Numbered from the stretch's first letter, positions 8,999-18,372 are shown. The stretch: 64,000 bases of DNA from an uncultured cyanobacterium (GCA_903823115.1 CAIJRN010000052.1:1-64000); one strand, 5' to 3'. Made by a program: numbers and translations. Notes: generated by a model from the letters alone, not told the origin.

Positions 8999-9522
8999 GA
9001 GCCAGCGAATGAAGCAGAAACTCAATCATACACCGGCCTCGACAACCCATCAGCCGTCACAACCTGGGGCAAGGCAGCCAGCGACGGGACGGTAGCCGGC
9101 CAGACCCAGGCTCCCAGCGCTGCCATCCCATCGCAAACACCGAGGAACGGAGGGTAATTGGATCGGGCCCGACCTGAATCGATGCCACGACATCTGGCAA
9201 GAGCGATCGATGGCTGATGACACGCCGTGGTCTCCAACAACCGGCGAATGCGCAGCCACTGTGTGCATCGCTGGGATCGACAAGCGCTGGGGGCGACACC
9301 AACTGAGCGATCCAGGAAAAAGCGAATCCGGCTGAATCGGCCTGCCTGCTTATTGGAAGATTTCGCTGATCTGGCTCTGGGCCGCACGCGGACTTGCATC
9401 TTGCCTGAACCTGGATCCCCACCAGCCCTGGCGATCAAGCGCCGCAGCGAGGCAATCACTGCAGGCTGCCGGCGCAGAACAGGGGCACTGCAGCCCCGTT
9501 GGCGATCACCTGATGGTCCCTG
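8999..9522. other. Gene-free stretch between urtE and the secreted-protein gene
   Basis: About 520 bases downstream of the urt operon. Open frames exist on both strands but they are short, Arg-rich and Cys-rich, and look like no protein I know. No tRNA, clear terminator or promoter is recognised. It may hold decayed coding sequence, but I see no support for a particular gene. Confidence 0.5.
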
Positions 9523-10281
9523 TCAGACGCTGAGGAAGCGCTGAATCAGCTCCTGGCTGAGCTCGCTGGTGGGGCCACTGGCCACCACCCCGCCTTTCTG
9601 CATCGCGTAGTACCAATCGGCCTGGCGCACAAAGCTGGCATGGTGCTCCACCAGCAGCACGCTGATGCCCGTCTCGCGAATGATGCGAGCGACGGCCCGC
9701 TGGATGTCGAGCACCACCGAAGGCTGGATTCCCTCGGTGGGCTCATCGAGCAGCAGCAGCCTGGGCTTGCCGAGCAGGGCCCGGGCAATGGCGAGCTGCT
9801 GCTGCTGGCCGCCGGAGAGATCGCCGCCCCGGCGGGCGAGAAACTTCTCCAGGATCGGAAACAGCTCGAACACCAGCGGATCGATGTGGCGATGGCGGCC
9901 GATACCGCCGGGCAGGGCCTCCAGACCCAGCAACAGGTTTTCGCGCACGGTGAGCTGGGGAATGATCTCCCGCCCCTGGGGCACATAGCCGATGCCGGCC
10001 CGGGCCCGGCGGTGCGGCGGCAGCGCTGAAACCTCCTCCCCGGCCAGCGTCACCGAGCCGCTGCGTTGACGCAACAGGCCGATGATCGTCTTGAGCAGGG
10101 TGGTCTTGCCGACACCATTGAGGCCGATCAGACAGGCCATCTGACCCGGCGCAATCGAGAGATCGACATTGCGCAGAATATGACTCTCGCCGTAGTAGAC
10201 GTTGAGGTCGCGTATCGAGAGCAGATCGCTGCCCTCACCGCTGGAGGGATGGAAATCGTGCCGAGACATGGTGCTGGTCAT
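9523..10281 (-). CDS. urtE: Urea ABC transporter ATP-binding protein UrtE
   Basis: One of two ATPases driving the urea importer UrtABCDE. It has Walker A GLNGVGKTT (about residue 55), the signature LSGGQQQQLAIARAL and Walker B LLLLDEPTEGI. It resembles LivF-type ATPases of the branched-chain amino acid transporter family, of which urea transporters form a branch. Its ATG overlaps the urtD stop (ATGA). It is last in the operon urtABCDE. Confidence 0.93.
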   Translation of the reverse strand: MTSTMSRHDFHPSSGEGSDLLSIRDLNVYYGESHILRNVDLSIAPGQMACLIGLNGVGKTTLLKTIIGLLRQRSGSVTLAGEEVSALPPHRRARAGIGYVPQGREIIPQLTVRENLLLGLEALPGGIGRHRHIDPLVFELFPILEKFLARRGGDLSGGQQQQLAIARALLGKPRLLLLDEPTEGIQPSVVLDIQRAVARIIRETGISVLLVEHHASFVRQADWYYAMQKGGVVASGPTSELSQELIQRFLSV

Positions 10282-11072
10282 GACATCTCCTGGGGCGATC
10301 CGGCGGCGGCGCTGACTCCGCCCAAGCTGTCGTCGTCCTCAACCCCGAGGTAGACCTCGATCACCCGGGGGTCGCGCTGCACCACCTCCATGCTGCCCTC
10401 GCAGAGCACATGGCCTTCGTGCAGCACCGTGACCGGACAATCCAGCTCGCGGATGAAGTCCATGTCGTGCTCGATCACCAGCACGGTGTGGTCGCCGGCC
10501 AGATGGCGCAGCAACTCGCCGGTGCGCTCGGTCTCCTCATCGGAAAGCCCCGCCACCGGCTCATCGACCAGCAGCAGATCGGGATCCTGGGCCAACAGCA
10601 TGGCAATTTCCAGCCACTGTTTCTGACCGTGGGAGAGACTGCCGGCCGGCAGGGAGGCACTGGCCTCCAGGCCCACCACCGCCAGCAATTCCTGCACCCG
10701 ATCCCGCTGTTCGCCGCTGAGGCGACCGAGCAGCAGGGCAAAGGGTGAATGGCTGCCCTTGACCGCCAGCTCGAGATTGCGTCGAGGGCTGAGGTTCTGA
10801 TAGACGCGGGGCGTCTGGAACTTGCGGCCGATGCCGAGCCGGGCGATGCGGTGCTCGCTGATGCCCAGCAACGACTGGCCGCGGAACAGCACATCGCCTT
10901 TGGTGGGTTTCACCTTGCCGGTGATCACATCGAGGAAGGTGGTCTTGCCGGCGCCATTGGGGCCGATCACAGCCCGCAGCTCTCCAGGAGCCAGGGCGAG
11001 ATTGAGATCATTGAGGGCCAGGAAGCCGTCAAAGCTGACACTGACGGCCTTGAGTTCAAGCAGGGACTTCAC
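10278..11072 (-). CDS. urtD: Urea ABC transporter ATP-binding protein UrtD
   Basis: The second ATPase of the urea importer, LivG-like, 264 residues. Walker A is GPNGAGKTT (about residue 36). The signature is the unusual LSHGQKQWLEIAMLL, characteristic of UrtD, and Walker B is LLLVDEPVAGL. Translation starts at a GTG (11072) that overlaps the urtC stop as GTGA. It sits between the permease genes and urtE. Confidence 0.93.
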   Translation of the reverse strand: MKSLLELKAVSVSFDGFLALNDLNLALAPGELRAVIGPNGAGKTTFLDVITGKVKPTKGDVLFRGQSLLGISEHRIARLGIGRKFQTPRVYQNLSPRRNLELAVKGSHSPFALLLGRLSGEQRDRVQELLAVVGLEASASLPAGSLSHGQKQWLEIAMLLAQDPDLLLVDEPVAGLSDEETERTGELLRHLAGDHTVLVIEHDMDFIRELDCPVTVLHEGHVLCEGSMEVVQRDPRVIEVYLGVEDDDSLGGVSAAAGSPQEMS

Positions 11073-12268
11073 GGCTCACCTCCGATCTCTCTGGCACCGC
11101 TCTCCTCGGCGATGGCGCGGGACTCGATCGCCCGTCGCTCAGCCTGCACCTCAGGATCGAGATCAAGGCCGGGATAGGTGGCCGTCGCCGGGGAGGAACC
11201 CAGCATCGCCAGGATGCGGCCTGGCCCACCCTGTCGCCACCAGCCGACCACGCCGTCGGGCAGAGCGGTGACCACCAGCAGAAACAGACCCCCCTGGATG
11301 AACAGCCAGGTTTCGGGCAGCTGTTCGCTGATCAGGCTCTTGGCATAGTTGATCAAGACCGCACCGAACACGGCGCCGATCAGGGTGCCACGGCCGCCAA
11401 CAGCAACCCAGATCACCATCTCAATCGAAAACGGCACCGCCATGAACTGGGGGCTGACGATGCCGGACTGAACCGTATAGAGAGCGCCACTGATGCCGGC
11501 CAGGGCCCCGGCGACCGTGAAGACCAGGGTCTTGAAGGCCGTGGGGTTGTAGCCGGTGAACCGCAGTCGCGGCTCGTCATCGCGGACGGCGATCAGGGCA
11601 TCACCGAAGCGACCGCTGGTGAGCCAGCGGCACAGGGTCCAGGCGGCGATCACCAGCAGCACCGTGATCCAGAACAGATTGCGCTGCATGGCGTCGGAAC
11701 CCACCATCTGGCCGAAGAAGCTGGCCGTATCGGTCTTGAGACCGTTGGTGCCATTGATCAGCTTCTGCTGGCCGTTGAAGAAGTTGAAAAACACCAGCAG
11801 AGCCGCCTGGGTGAGGATCGAGAAGTAGACCCCCTTGATGCGGTTCCGGAACACCAGATAGCCGAGCAGGCCAGCGACGACAGCCGGAACGACCCAGATG
11901 GCGACGAGGGTGAACCAGGCTGAATTGAACGGTTGCCAGAACAAGGGCAACTCCTTGACCCCATAGAGGCCAAAGAACTCAGGCAGCTGGCCAGGTTCGA
12001 GTGAATCCAGCTGCAGATACATGGCGATGGCATAGCCACCGAGGGCAAAGAAGATGCCCTGGCCAAGACTGAGCAGGCCTGTAAAACCCCAGATCAGATC
12101 AATGCCCAGAGCGACAATGCCCAACGACAGAAAGCGCCCCAGCAGATTGAGCCGGAATGGCGGCAGCACGAAGGGCAGGATCAGGGCCGCCGCGATGATG
12201 GCGATCCAGGGCCACCAGCGGCGCAGGAACGTCGCCGGGGTGATCGCGCTGTTGGAGGTGATCGTCAT
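11069..12268 (-). CDS. urtC: Urea ABC transporter permease UrtC
   Basis: A LivM-like inner-membrane permease of 399 residues with about ten hydrophobic helices. Conserved blocks include LGIDLIWGFTGLLSLGQGIF, the cytoplasmic loop LIAVRDDEPRLRFTGYNPTAFK and VAVGGRGTLIGAVFGA. It forms the translocation pore with UrtB. A charged C-terminal tail of about 45 residues (from DLDPEVQAERR) extends past the last helix. The start lies 3 bases after the urtB stop. Confidence 0.93.
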   Translation of the reverse strand: MTITSNSAITPATFLRRWWPWIAIIAAALILPFVLPPFRLNLLGRFLSLGIVALGIDLIWGFTGLLSLGQGIFFALGGYAIAMYLQLDSLEPGQLPEFFGLYGVKELPLFWQPFNSAWFTLVAIWVVPAVVAGLLGYLVFRNRIKGVYFSILTQAALLVFFNFFNGQQKLINGTNGLKTDTASFFGQMVGSDAMQRNLFWITVLLVIAAWTLCRWLTSGRFGDALIAVRDDEPRLRFTGYNPTAFKTLVFTVAGALAGISGALYTVQSGIVSPQFMAVPFSIEMVIWVAVGGRGTLIGAVFGAVLINYAKSLISEQLPETWLFIQGGLFLLVVTALPDGVVGWWRQGGPGRILAMLGSSPATATYPGLDLDPEVQAERRAIESRAIAEESGAREIGGEP

Positions 12269-12271
12269 CGC

Positions 12272-13429
12272 TCAGACCTCCACCATGCGGCCCTTCTGCG
12301 GGAACAGGCCAGCTGGCCTGAACTGCAGGAAGACCACAATCAGAATGAACACCAACACCTTGGCCATCGAGGTGGTGGCAAAGAAGGTGATCGTTTCATT
12401 GAGACCAGCGGGCATCTGAGGCCAGAGCAGCAGCAGCGAACCCGAGCCGAGGATGTAGCTGAGCACGCCGATGCCCAGGGCCGCCACGACGGTGCCGAGC
12501 AGTTTGCCGACGCCGCCGAGCACCACCACCATGAAGCAATCGACGATGTAGTTGCCGCCAAGATTGGGACCCACCGAGCCCAGCAAGGTGACCGCAACAC
12601 CGGCCACTCCGGCCAGGCCCGAACCCACCAGGAAGGTGAGCGCATCCACCTTCTCGGTGGGAATGCCGAGGCAGCTGCTCATCGGCCGGTTCTGGGTGAC
12701 AGCGCGAATGCGGATGCCCCAGACGCTCTTCTGCAGGAACCAGTGCACCGCGAGCAGCGCAAGGACGGTGAGGGCAATGATGAACAGGCGCGCCGTCGGC
12801 ATGGTGACACCCGCCACCTCAATCGATCCCTGCAGCCACTCGGGCGCCGTGACATCGATGTTGCGAGCACTGAACCAGGGCTGGTGAAGTTCGCGTTGGT
12901 TGCCCAGGACCGCGGCCAGACCAATGCCCACCACCGTGGCGCCAATCCAGCCGCCCACACCCAGCAGCGGTGACCAGCGCTGACGCCACCACGCTGCCGG
13001 CAGCAACCGCGGTGCCAGCATCCCCAGGGCCACGGCCACCACCAGGCCGATGAAGAAGGCACTGGAAACGGAGCGCACGAACTGCTGCAGGATCAGGCTG
13101 ACGCCCCAGGTGGCCAGCAGGGTTTCCAGGGGGCGGCCATACAGACGGCGGATCACTGTCTTTTCCAGCAGCAGGCCAGCGAGGCCGCTGACCAGAAAAG
13201 CCAGGGGAATCGAGATCAGGATATAGATGGGGAACAGACCTTCGAGCGGGCCGTTCTTGAGCAGGTTCTGCACCACGAAGGTGGTGTAAGCACCGAGCAT
13301 CATCAACTCGCCGTGGGCCATGTTGATGACCCCCATCAGCCCAAAGACCACGGCCAGGCCGAGGGCGGCCAGCATCAGCACCGAGCCGATGGCCAGGCCA
13401 TTGAAAAGCGTGTCAAGTAGAACGTTCAT
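12272..13429 (-). CDS. urtB: Urea ABC transporter permease UrtB
   Basis: A LivH-like permease, 385 residues from the ATG at 13429, which begins MNVLLDTLFNGLAIGSVLML. An upstream in-frame start at 13480 would add a poorly conserved leader. Typical motifs are GVINMAHGELMMLGAYTTF, the VTQNRPMSSCLGI cytoplasmic loop and FMVVVLGGVGKLLGTV. A region of about 60 residues between helices (about 130-190) matches the longer UrtB compared with LivH. It is separated from urtA by 105 bases that contain a terminator-like hairpin. Confidence 0.93.
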   Translation of the reverse strand: MNVLLDTLFNGLAIGSVLMLAALGLAVVFGLMGVINMAHGELMMLGAYTTFVVQNLLKNGPLEGLFPIYILISIPLAFLVSGLAGLLLEKTVIRRLYGRPLETLLATWGVSLILQQFVRSVSSAFFIGLVVAVALGMLAPRLLPAAWWRQRWSPLLGVGGWIGATVVGIGLAAVLGNQRELHQPWFSARNIDVTAPEWLQGSIEVAGVTMPTARLFIIALTVLALLAVHWFLQKSVWGIRIRAVTQNRPMSSCLGIPTEKVDALTFLVGSGLAGVAGVAVTLLGSVGPNLGGNYIVDCFMVVVLGGVGKLLGTVVAALGIGVLSYILGSGSLLLLWPQMPAGLNETITFFATTSMAKVLVFILIVVFLQFRPAGLFPQKGRMVEV

Positions 13430-13482
13430 GAACTCCCGTTGAAGACGGGGCAGAGGAATCAGAAACTGCCATGGCCTCAATG

Positions 13483-13511
13483 AAAAAAGGGGAGGGAATG
13501 GATCCCTCCCC
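13483..13511 (-). terminator. Rho-independent terminator between urtA and urtB
   Basis: On the minus strand GGGGAGGGA-TCCAT-TCCCTCCCC forms a perfect 9-bp stem with a 5-base loop, followed at once by six T residues (complement of 13488-13483). It begins 24 bases after the urtA stop. Partial termination here would give more binding-protein mRNA than permease and ATPase mRNA, a usual arrangement for ABC importers. Confidence 0.85.
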
Positions 13512-13534
13512 CGAAGCAGAATCCCCAGCGGGAT

Positions 13535-14842
13535 TCACATTTTGAACTTGCCGGCGTCGGGGCGCTTCTGAGTCCAGTCGCAGGTGTAACCCTTGGTTTC
13601 GGGCACGAACTGGTTCCAGGCCACGGGTTTGACGAAGCCCTTGTTCTCGAGGATCTTGAACATGCCGTCCTTCTGCACCTCGCCGATCAGCACCAGCTTC
13701 TCGATGTGGTGGTTGGGCTGGACGGTGATCTTGCCCTCGGGAGCATCGAAGCTCACACCAGGCAGGGCTTCCCGCACCTTGGCGTTATCAACACTGTTGG
13801 CCTTCTCAGCACCCTTGGCCCAGAGATAGACCATGTCATAGGCGGCTTCTGCAGGGTCGTTGGTGACCCGCTTCTCGCCGTACTTGGCCTTGAAGTCGGC
13901 GGTGAACTTCTTGGAAGCAGGGGTATCGAGGCTCTGGAAGAAGTTCCAGGCGGCGTAGGTGCCTTCCAGATACTCAGGACCAATGGCAGCGATCTCCTCT
14001 TCAGCGATCGAGAAGCTCATGATCGCGTAGCCGTTGGCGGGGGTGATGCCGGCGGCCTTCATCTGCTTGAAGAAGGCGACATTGCTGTCACCATTCAAGG
14101 TGTTGACGATCACGCCACCCTTGGGCAGGGCCTGCTTGATCTTGGCGATGATCGGAGCAACTTCGGTATTCCCCAGGGGCAGGTAGTCCTCACCCACAAG
14201 GTTGCCGCCCTGGGCCTTGAGCTGCTCCTTGATGATCGTGTTGGCGGTGCGGGGATAGACGTAGTCCGAGCCCACCAGGAAGAAGTCCTTGCCCTTGTTC
14301 TTCAGCAGCCAAGCCACAGCGGGCTCAGCCTGCTGGTTGGGGGTGGCACCGGAGTAGAAGATGTTCTTCGAACACTCCTGGCCTTCGTACTGGATCGGGT
14401 AGTAGAGGAAGGCATCCTTGGACTCATACACCGGCAGCATCGCCTTGCGGCTGGCGGAGGTCCAGCCGCCGAACACCACGGCCACCTTGTCCTGATCGAT
14501 CAGTTTCTTCGACTTCTCAGCAAAGGTGGGCCAATCGGAAGCGCCATCTTCCTCAATCGGCACAATCTTCAGCTTCTTGCCGTCGATTTTGACGCCGCCG
14601 GCCTTGTTGATCTCGTCGATGGCCATCAATTCAGCTTCGGCCACCGTGTTTTCGGAGATGGCCATGGTGCCTGAGCGGGAGTGAAGGATGCCGACCTTCA
14701 CCTCGCCATCGAAGCCACCGCCGCTGGAGGTGCCGCCGCCACCACCACCGCCGCCGCAGGCGACAAGGCTGAGGGTCGTGGCAAGGGCGGTGGCTCCGCC
14801 GATCAGACGCAGGGATTGGATCCGCTTCGCTGATGGCTTCAT
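13535..14842 (-). CDS. urtA: Urea-binding lipoprotein UrtA
   Basis: The periplasmic receptor of the urea importer, 435 residues from the ATG at 14842. The lipoprotein signal ends in LSLVACGGG (Cys about residue 29) and is followed by a Gly/Ser linker. The mature protein is of the branched-chain-amino-acid-receptor type: VKVGILHSRSGTMAISE, then VVFGGWTSASRKAMLPVYE and YYPIQYEGQECSKNIFY, all typical of UrtA. It is the first gene of urtABCDE, behind an NtcA-like promoter. Confidence 0.95.
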   Translation of the reverse strand: MKPSAKRIQSLRLIGGATALATTLSLVACGGGGGGGGTSSGGGFDGEVKVGILHSRSGTMAISENTVAEAELMAIDEINKAGGVKIDGKKLKIVPIEEDGASDWPTFAEKSKKLIDQDKVAVVFGGWTSASRKAMLPVYESKDAFLYYPIQYEGQECSKNIFYSGATPNQQAEPAVAWLLKNKGKDFFLVGSDYVYPRTANTIIKEQLKAQGGNLVGEDYLPLGNTEVAPIIAKIKQALPKGGVIVNTLNGDSNVAFFKQMKAAGITPANGYAIMSFSIAEEEIAAIGPEYLEGTYAAWNFFQSLDTPASKKFTADFKAKYGEKRVTNDPAEAAYDMVYLWAKGAEKANSVDNAKVREALPGVSFDAPEGKITVQPNHHIEKLVLIGEVQKDGMFKILENKGFVKPVAWNQFVPETKGYTCDWTQKRPDAGKFKM

Positions 14843-14909
14843 GTCGATGCTCCTGAGGATGGGTTTCCGCCTCGGCCCATGTCGGGATGGGCCCGCTGCG
14901 GTTTGGGGG

Positions 14910-14953
14910 AAGGTAGTAACTGGGGCCGACGGGCCTTTGTAGCCGATAAGACA
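14910..14953 (-). promoter_or_regulatory. NtcA-type promoter of urtABCDE
   Basis: Read on the minus strand, TGTC-TTATCGGC-TACA (14953-14938) fits the NtcA consensus TGTA-N8-TACA at 7 of 8 fixed bases. TACCTT (14915-14910) follows 23 bases after the TAC, matching the NtcA-activated layout GTA-N8-TAC-N20-24-TA-N3-T. It lies about 70-110 bases upstream of the urtA ATG. NtcA activates urea uptake in other cyanobacteria, so 2-oxoglutarate-dependent nitrogen control is a strong inference. Confidence 0.75.
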
Positions 14954-15016
14954 CTTTCGTCGAATGGTTCGCATCGGCACACCGCGAGCGGCGCTCCTGA
15001 TGCCGCGGCGGTGCCC

Positions 15017-15622
15017 TCAGCCGCGTCCGGGTAGCTGTTGCAACAGGAAAGCCTCCACCCGCTCCAGTCCTTCGCCACTGCGCAGGTTGGTGAAGCACCA
15101 GGGCCGCCCCCCCCGCATGCGCTCGGTGTCGTGCTGCATCACCGTCAGGCTGGCTCCCACCATCGGTGCCAGATCGATCTTGTTGATCACCAGCAGATCG
15201 GAGCGGGTGATGCCGGGCCCGCCTTTGCGGGGGATCTTGTCGCCGGCGGCGACATCGATCACGTAGATGCAGAGATCCACCAGTTCCGGACTGAAGCTGG
15301 CGGCCAGGTTGTCGCCACCGCTCTCCACCAGCACCAGATCGAGATTCGGAAAGGCCAGCTCCAGCTCCTGCACCGCAGCCCGATTGATCGAGCAGTCCTC
15401 GCGGATGGCGGTGTGGGGGCACCCCCCCGTTTCGACGCCGCGGATGCGCTCCGGCGCCAGGGCGCCAGCGCGGGTGAGGAACTGGGCGTCCTCCTGGGTG
15501 TAGATGTCGTTGGTGACCACCGCAAGCTCCAGGCGATCCCGCAGGCGCAGGCAAAGCGCCTCCACCAGCGCCGTCTTGCCGGAGCCGACCGGTCCAGCCA
15601 CACCGACGCGCAGACGACTCAT
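15017..15622 (-). CDS. ureG: Urease accessory GTPase UreG
   Basis: UreG hydrolyses GTP while delivering nickel to urease with UreD, UreE and UreF. The 201-residue protein has P-loop GPVGSGKTA (about residue 10), [10 protein letters not shown], the metal-binding [15 protein letters not shown] (Cys-Pro-His) and the specificity motif NKIDLAP. It is downstream of ureF with a 163-base spacer that may hold its own promoter, and 174 bases upstream of urtA. Confidence 0.96.
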   Translation of the reverse strand: MSRLRVGVAGPVGSGKTALVEALCLRLRDRLELAVVTNDIYTQEDAQFLTRAGALAPERIRGVETGGCPHTAIREDCSINRAAVQELELAFPNLDLVLVESGGDNLAASFSPELVDLCIYVIDVAAGDKIPRKGGPGITRSDLLVINKIDLAPMVGASLTVMQHDTERMRGGRPWCFTNLRSGEGLERVEAFLLQQLPGRG

Positions 15623-15785
15623 CCAGGACGATCCACAGGCCCCAGGCTAAAGGGGTCGCAGGCTGGGAACGGCCTGAAGTCGGGGCATGGCGGGACCAAT
15701 CGCCGAGCCGGCGCCATCTGGGGGCCGAATGAGCCGATAAGCCCCGGCCGGGCCCCTTGCTCCCGACCCATGCGCGGCTGATCCC

Positions 15786-16445
15786 TCAGCTGCGGAACAG
15801 GCGCGAATACAGCTCACCCTGACCCAACTGGGCGAGGCCAGCGCCGACGCCGCCGCTCCAGAGGCTGCGGGGATCGGCGTCGGCGAGCTCCTCTGCCCGG
15901 GCGGCCAGCAGCGGCCCCAGCGCCAGCAGCAGCCGCTGGGCCTCGGTGGGACCGAGCGGAACCAGGCGCACCGCAGCGCTCAGCTGGTTGGCGACCCAGC
16001 CGTGCAGATAGGCCTCCACCACCTCCGGCGGAGCGAGCTCAAAGCTGCGGGCGGCGTGGGCGAAGGCGGCAGGCCAGGCCAGCCGGGGCGCCGCCAGCGG
16101 CAGGGGCCAGCCCAGATCGGCCAGCAGCTGCTGCAGCGACCAGCCCATCTGCCGCTGCTGAGCCCGCAGCTCCTGGGCCTCCCGCTGGGCCAGCAACCAC
16201 TGGTCGAGATCGGCGACGGCGGGCCAGTCGCCGCTGGCCTGCAGGAGCATCAAGCGGGACAGCGCAGCGGCCTCCAGACAGAGACAGCCCCGGAGCAGTT
16301 CCGCCTCCAGCCAGGCGCGCACGGCGGCCGCGTCGCCCAGCCGGCCGCTCTGGACCAGCACCTCCAACCCCTCGGCGTAGCTGAAGGCCCCCACCGGCAG
16401 CGCCGGCGAAATGAGCTGATACAGCCTCAGGCGCTGCAGGCTCAC
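15786..16445 (-). CDS. ureF: Urease accessory protein UreF
   Basis: A mostly helical protein of 219 residues that links UreD to UreG in the nickel-insertion complex. The N-terminal LYQLISPALPVGAFSYAEGLE is diagnostic, and the C-terminal RSLWSGGVGAGLAQLGQGEL region fits. It starts at GTG (16445), which overlaps the ureE stop as GTGA, so its translation is coupled to ureE. Confidence 0.93.
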   Translation of the reverse strand: MSLQRLRLYQLISPALPVGAFSYAEGLEVLVQSGRLGDAAAVRAWLEAELLRGCLCLEAAALSRLMLLQASGDWPAVADLDQWLLAQREAQELRAQQRQMGWSLQQLLADLGWPLPLAAPRLAWPAAFAHAARSFELAPPEVVEAYLHGWVANQLSAAVRLVPLGPTEAQRLLLALGPLLAARAEELADADPRSLWSGGVGAGLAQLGQGELYSRLFRS

Positions 16446-17167
16446 GTCGGACTGGGCGAGTGGGCGGCTTCCGATCCATGGTGATGGCTGGCTTCCGGGC
16501 CGTGAACGTGACCAGGCCCATGGGCATGGCTGTGGCCGGTCGCCGCGTAGGCCCCGCCCTCGGGCAGGAAGGGGGCCAGCCGTTGTTCCAGACGCAGGCC
16601 CCGATGCCGCAACAGATCGGCGAGCACGGGGTCGTCGAGCAGCCGCAGCTCACTGGCCGTCACCTCCAGGGCGACATGGCGATTGCCGAGGTGATAGGCC
16701 GCCCGCAGCAGCTCCAGGGGATCGGCGGCGCTCACCAGCAACAGGGATTCGGCGGCGGCCTCCACGCGCACCAGCGCCGGGCCGTCATCGCCGCCCAGCC
16801 ATTCCCCCGGCTGCAGCGGCTCACCGCGGGGCAGCTGCAGCAGCAGGGGCTGGCCGCAGCGGCTGTGGCGCAGGCCCCGCAGGCGCGTGCGTTCGTCGGC
16901 GCTGAGGGCCAGAGCCCAGCGGGCCTGAGCAGCCATAGCGGAGGCGACACTGTCCTCGGGGGCAGCCAGACCCCGCCGGGTGAGGCCGATGGGCGGGACC
17001 TCTAAGGCGACCGTGGCTGCGGTGATGTCAGCCCCTGTGTGTTCCGCCGGGGCGTCAGGACCGAGGGCGTTGTCGTTCACCGCAGCCACCCGGGGAGCCA
17101 GCACCAGCCCAGTCTGCCCCGGCGACCGGGGCAAGGCCCGACGGCCGAGGCCCGACGACCAAGGCAT
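16442..17167 (-). CDS. ureE: Urease nickel metallochaperone UreE
   Basis: UreE carries nickel to the urease complex. The recognisable core spans about 150 residues: LALSADERTRLRGLRHSRCG, LLLQLPRGEPLQPGEWL and the metal site in LLRAAYHLGNRHVALEV. A histidine-rich tail (HSHAHGPGHVHG, SHHHGSEAAH) probably binds extra nickel. The start is uncertain. The ATG at 17167 gives 241 residues with a low-complexity N-terminal extension. GTG codons lie near 17104, 17089 and 17080, while the ATG at 16936 would cut into the conserved domain. Divergent from ureD. Confidence 0.88.
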   Translation of the reverse strand: MPWSSGLGRRALPRSPGQTGLVLAPRVAAVNDNALGPDAPAEHTGADITAATVALEVPPIGLTRRGLAAPEDSVASAMAAQARWALALSADERTRLRGLRHSRCGQPLLLQLPRGEPLQPGEWLGGDDGPALVRVEAAAESLLLVSAADPLELLRAAYHLGNRHVALEVTASELRLLDDPVLADLLRHRGLRLEQRLAPFLPEGGAYAATGHSHAHGPGHVHGPEASHHHGSEAAHSPSPT

Positions 17168-17236
17168 GGGCGCCGATGATTCGGCCGATCGAGCGGCTCG
17201 CCAAGGATCACCACTGCGCCTCTGCCATCGGCCACC

Positions 17237-18241
17237 ATGGCCAGGCGCGATGCCGCGATTGCCCTGCCAAGCCAGCCCAAAGACGATCGCCCCGGGCCGA
17301 CGCCCCAGCCCCCGTGGCATGGCCAGGCCCGGCTGCGTTTCGAGCTCTCGGCCAACGGCACGACCCGCTTCCTGGGCCGCGCCAGTTCCCCCCTGAAGGT
17401 GCAGCGGGGCTTCCTGCGGGCCGATGGCCGCTGCGAGCTGCCCCTGCTGCACACGGCCGGCGGCCTGGTGGGGGGCGATCGCCTCACCGTCGACGTATCA
17501 CTGGCGGCCGGCAGCCGGGCCCTGATCACCAGCGTGGCCGCCCAGAAGGTGTACGGCTCGATCGGACGCTCGCGGCGGGCACCGCAGGGGGACTGGGCCG
17601 TGCAGGAGCTGGACTTCGAACTCGCCGCCGGCGCCGATCTGGAATGGCTGCCCCAGGAGTTGGTGCTCTACGCCGATGGGCTCTACGAGCAGCGGGCGCA
17701 GGTGACCCTGGCGCCTGGGGCCAGCTGGCTGGGCGCCGAGGTGGTGCGCCTGGGCCGCAGCGCCGCCGGTGAAGATCTCGGCGCCGGCCGCTGGCGCTCG
17801 CTGCTGGAGATCCGCCGCCTGGGCGAGAGTGGCCTTCCCAAAGGGAGCGACGGGCCCCAGCTGGGCTGGGACGGCGGTGCCTGGATCCTGGTGGACAGGA
17901 TCGAGCTGGGCCAGCAGAGCCTGCTGGGCGAGCACGGCATGGCCGGACAACCGGTGTTCGGCTCGCTGGTCTGGGCCGCCCCGGCGCCCCTGCCGGCCGA
18001 CGGACTCGCCGCCCTGCTGGAGCTGTGCCGCCAGGATCGCCGCGGGCTGGAGGGGGAGATGGCCTGCGGCGCCCTCGAGCCCGGCCTGGTGGCCCGCTAC
18101 CGAGGCCCCTCGACCACGGCGGCCCGCAGCTGGTTCACCCGCATCTGGTACCGCATCCGGGCGGCCCGGGGGCTGGCGGATCCGGAGCTGCCACGGGTCT
18201 GGCCATTCCAGGAGGAGCCGCTGTCCCCGCCAGCGAACTGA
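17237..18241 (+). CDS. ureD: Urease accessory protein UreD
   Basis: The scaffold that binds apo-urease and receives nickel through UreF and UreG, 334 residues. Typical blocks are LKVQRGFLRADGRCELPLLH, TAGGLVGGDRLTVDVSL, AAQKVYGSIGRSR and WLPQELVLYADG. In related picocyanobacteria ureD is directly followed by ureABC; here a 2.7 kb segment with an unrelated minus-strand gene intervenes. Two 11-base copies of CAATAGAACAG (18275 and 18292) lie just after the stop. Confidence 0.94.
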   Translation: MARRDAAIALPSQPKDDRPGPTPQPPWHGQARLRFELSANGTTRFLGRASSPLKVQRGFLRADGRCELPLLHTAGGLVGGDRLTVDVSLAAGSRALITSVAAQKVYGSIGRSRRAPQGDWAVQELDFELAAGADLEWLPQELVLYADGLYEQRAQVTLAPGASWLGAEVVRLGRSAAGEDLGAGRWRSLLEIRRLGESGLPKGSDGPQLGWDGGAWILVDRIELGQQSLLGEHGMAGQPVFGSLVWAAPAPLPADGLAALLELCRQDRRGLEGEMACGALEPGLVARYRGPSTTAARSWFTRIWYRIRAARGLADPELPRVWPFQEEPLSPPAN

Positions 18242-18342
18242 CGGGGAACCTGGAGCGCGCAGCGGCCTCCATCGCAATAGAACAGTTGTCCCAATAGAAC
18301 AGCGGCGCCAGCGGACAACCGCTAGGGCCAACACGCAGCCAT

Positions 18343-18372
18343 AAAAAAAATGCAGGACCTGACGGCCCTGCA
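18343..18372 (-). terminator. Terminator of the repeat-protein gene
   Basis: The minus strand reads TGCAGGGCC-GTCA-GGTCCTGCA, a 9-bp stem (one G-T pair) with a tetraloop. Eight T residues follow (complement of 18350-18343). It starts 50 bases after the stop codon at 18422 and would end transcription before it runs antisense into ureD. Confidence 0.85.

Noticed and set aside
9022..9459. 145-codon minus-strand frame downstream of urtE
   Set aside because: Composition is Arg/Cys-rich with no fold-like pattern, and no family resemblance could be seen.
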